NCBI RefSeq assembly: GCF_002778325.1
Contig: NZ_NESI01000007.1
Location: 170,712 to 234,711, forward strand
Origin: Limnohabitans sp. B9-3
GTDB taxonomy: Bacteria; Pseudomonadota; Gammaproteobacteria; Burkholderiales; Burkholderiaceae_C
Reading direction: 5' to 3'
Length of the DNA stretch: 64,000 bases
Positions 63,955 through 64,000 of this stretch are shown piece after piece. A program made the position numbers and the translations under genes. Under the pieces are notes generated by a model. It worked only from the letters and a program-made list of their open reading frames with translations, had not been told where the DNA came from and ran no database searches. How positions within the stretch are numbered: position 1 is the stretch's first letter; each line of letters opens with the position of its first letter.

Positions 63955-64000
63955 GGGGCCAAAGCCAGCGCAAACAATCAAGCAGCCGGATAAAGCCCCA

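Overview
The window is a high-GC chromosomal segment of a betaproteobacterium, most likely Burkholderiales/Comamonadaceae (Limnohabitans, Rhodoferax or Polaromonas-like). This is inferred from several Bug/TctC and Liv-type solute-binding proteins, a two-gene methionine synthase, the porin-glnK-amtB operon, GTP-type PEP carboxykinase, and an SAH riboswitch of the proteobacterial type. No rRNA, tRNA, CRISPR array or intact transposase was found. Genes are tightly packed, and many start codons are GTG or TTG fixed by a Shine-Dalgarno site or a stop/start overlap.

Layout. 1-17.2 kb is catabolism and transport: a truncated TRAP binding protein, indolepyruvate:acceptor oxidoreductase (iorA-iorB) divergent from a LysR regulator, glutaryl-CoA dehydrogenase, a Bug protein, an EamA exporter, PhoD, PurT, a BrnT/BrnA toxin-antitoxin pair, and a branched-chain/amide ABC transporter with a fused LivHM permease. 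17.3-23.8 kb holds a short KdpD-like kinase, a KdpE-like regulator, the Kup K+ transporter, PEP carboxykinase and a 46-residue membrane peptide.

23.8-36.3 kb is the most unusual block. It is a complete chromosomal type IVb pilus locus of the R64 thin-pilus/TcpQ type: transglycosylase, prepilin peptidase, pilin, TcpQ-domain protein, secretin, PilO, PilP, ATPase, platform protein and PilV-like tip prepilin. Its genes mostly overlap, and the last one, translationally coupled to pilV, encodes a HerA-like (DUF87) hexameric DNA-translocase ATPase. A short motif (TAGTAGTAC) occurs three times in the pilus promoter regions. I regard this pilus plus HerA-like motor as the best candidate for an undescribed system in the window.

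36.3-48.7 kb: recQ, then methionine synthase split in two genes 6.6 kb apart. Between them lie an amidase, an orphan binding protein, a tyrosine phosphatase, a Kazal-domain peptide, an hsdR remnant and an XRE-ImmA/PIN-domain pair (toxin-antitoxin or defence type). The distal metH part carries an SAH riboswitch. 48.7-51.7 kb: an ECF sigma factor and its NrsF-like anti-sigma (DUF1109), divergent from an MNIO/DUF692 protein that has lost its canonical metal ligands and a BufC/DUF2063 partner, with a promoter fitting the ECF SigF type.

51.7-64 kb: yifB; an NtrC/sigma-54-type promoter driving porin-glnK-amtB; glcE-glcF without glcD; glutathione peroxidase; two EamA exporters; LplT; alanine racemase; and a long imperfect hairpin at the right edge.
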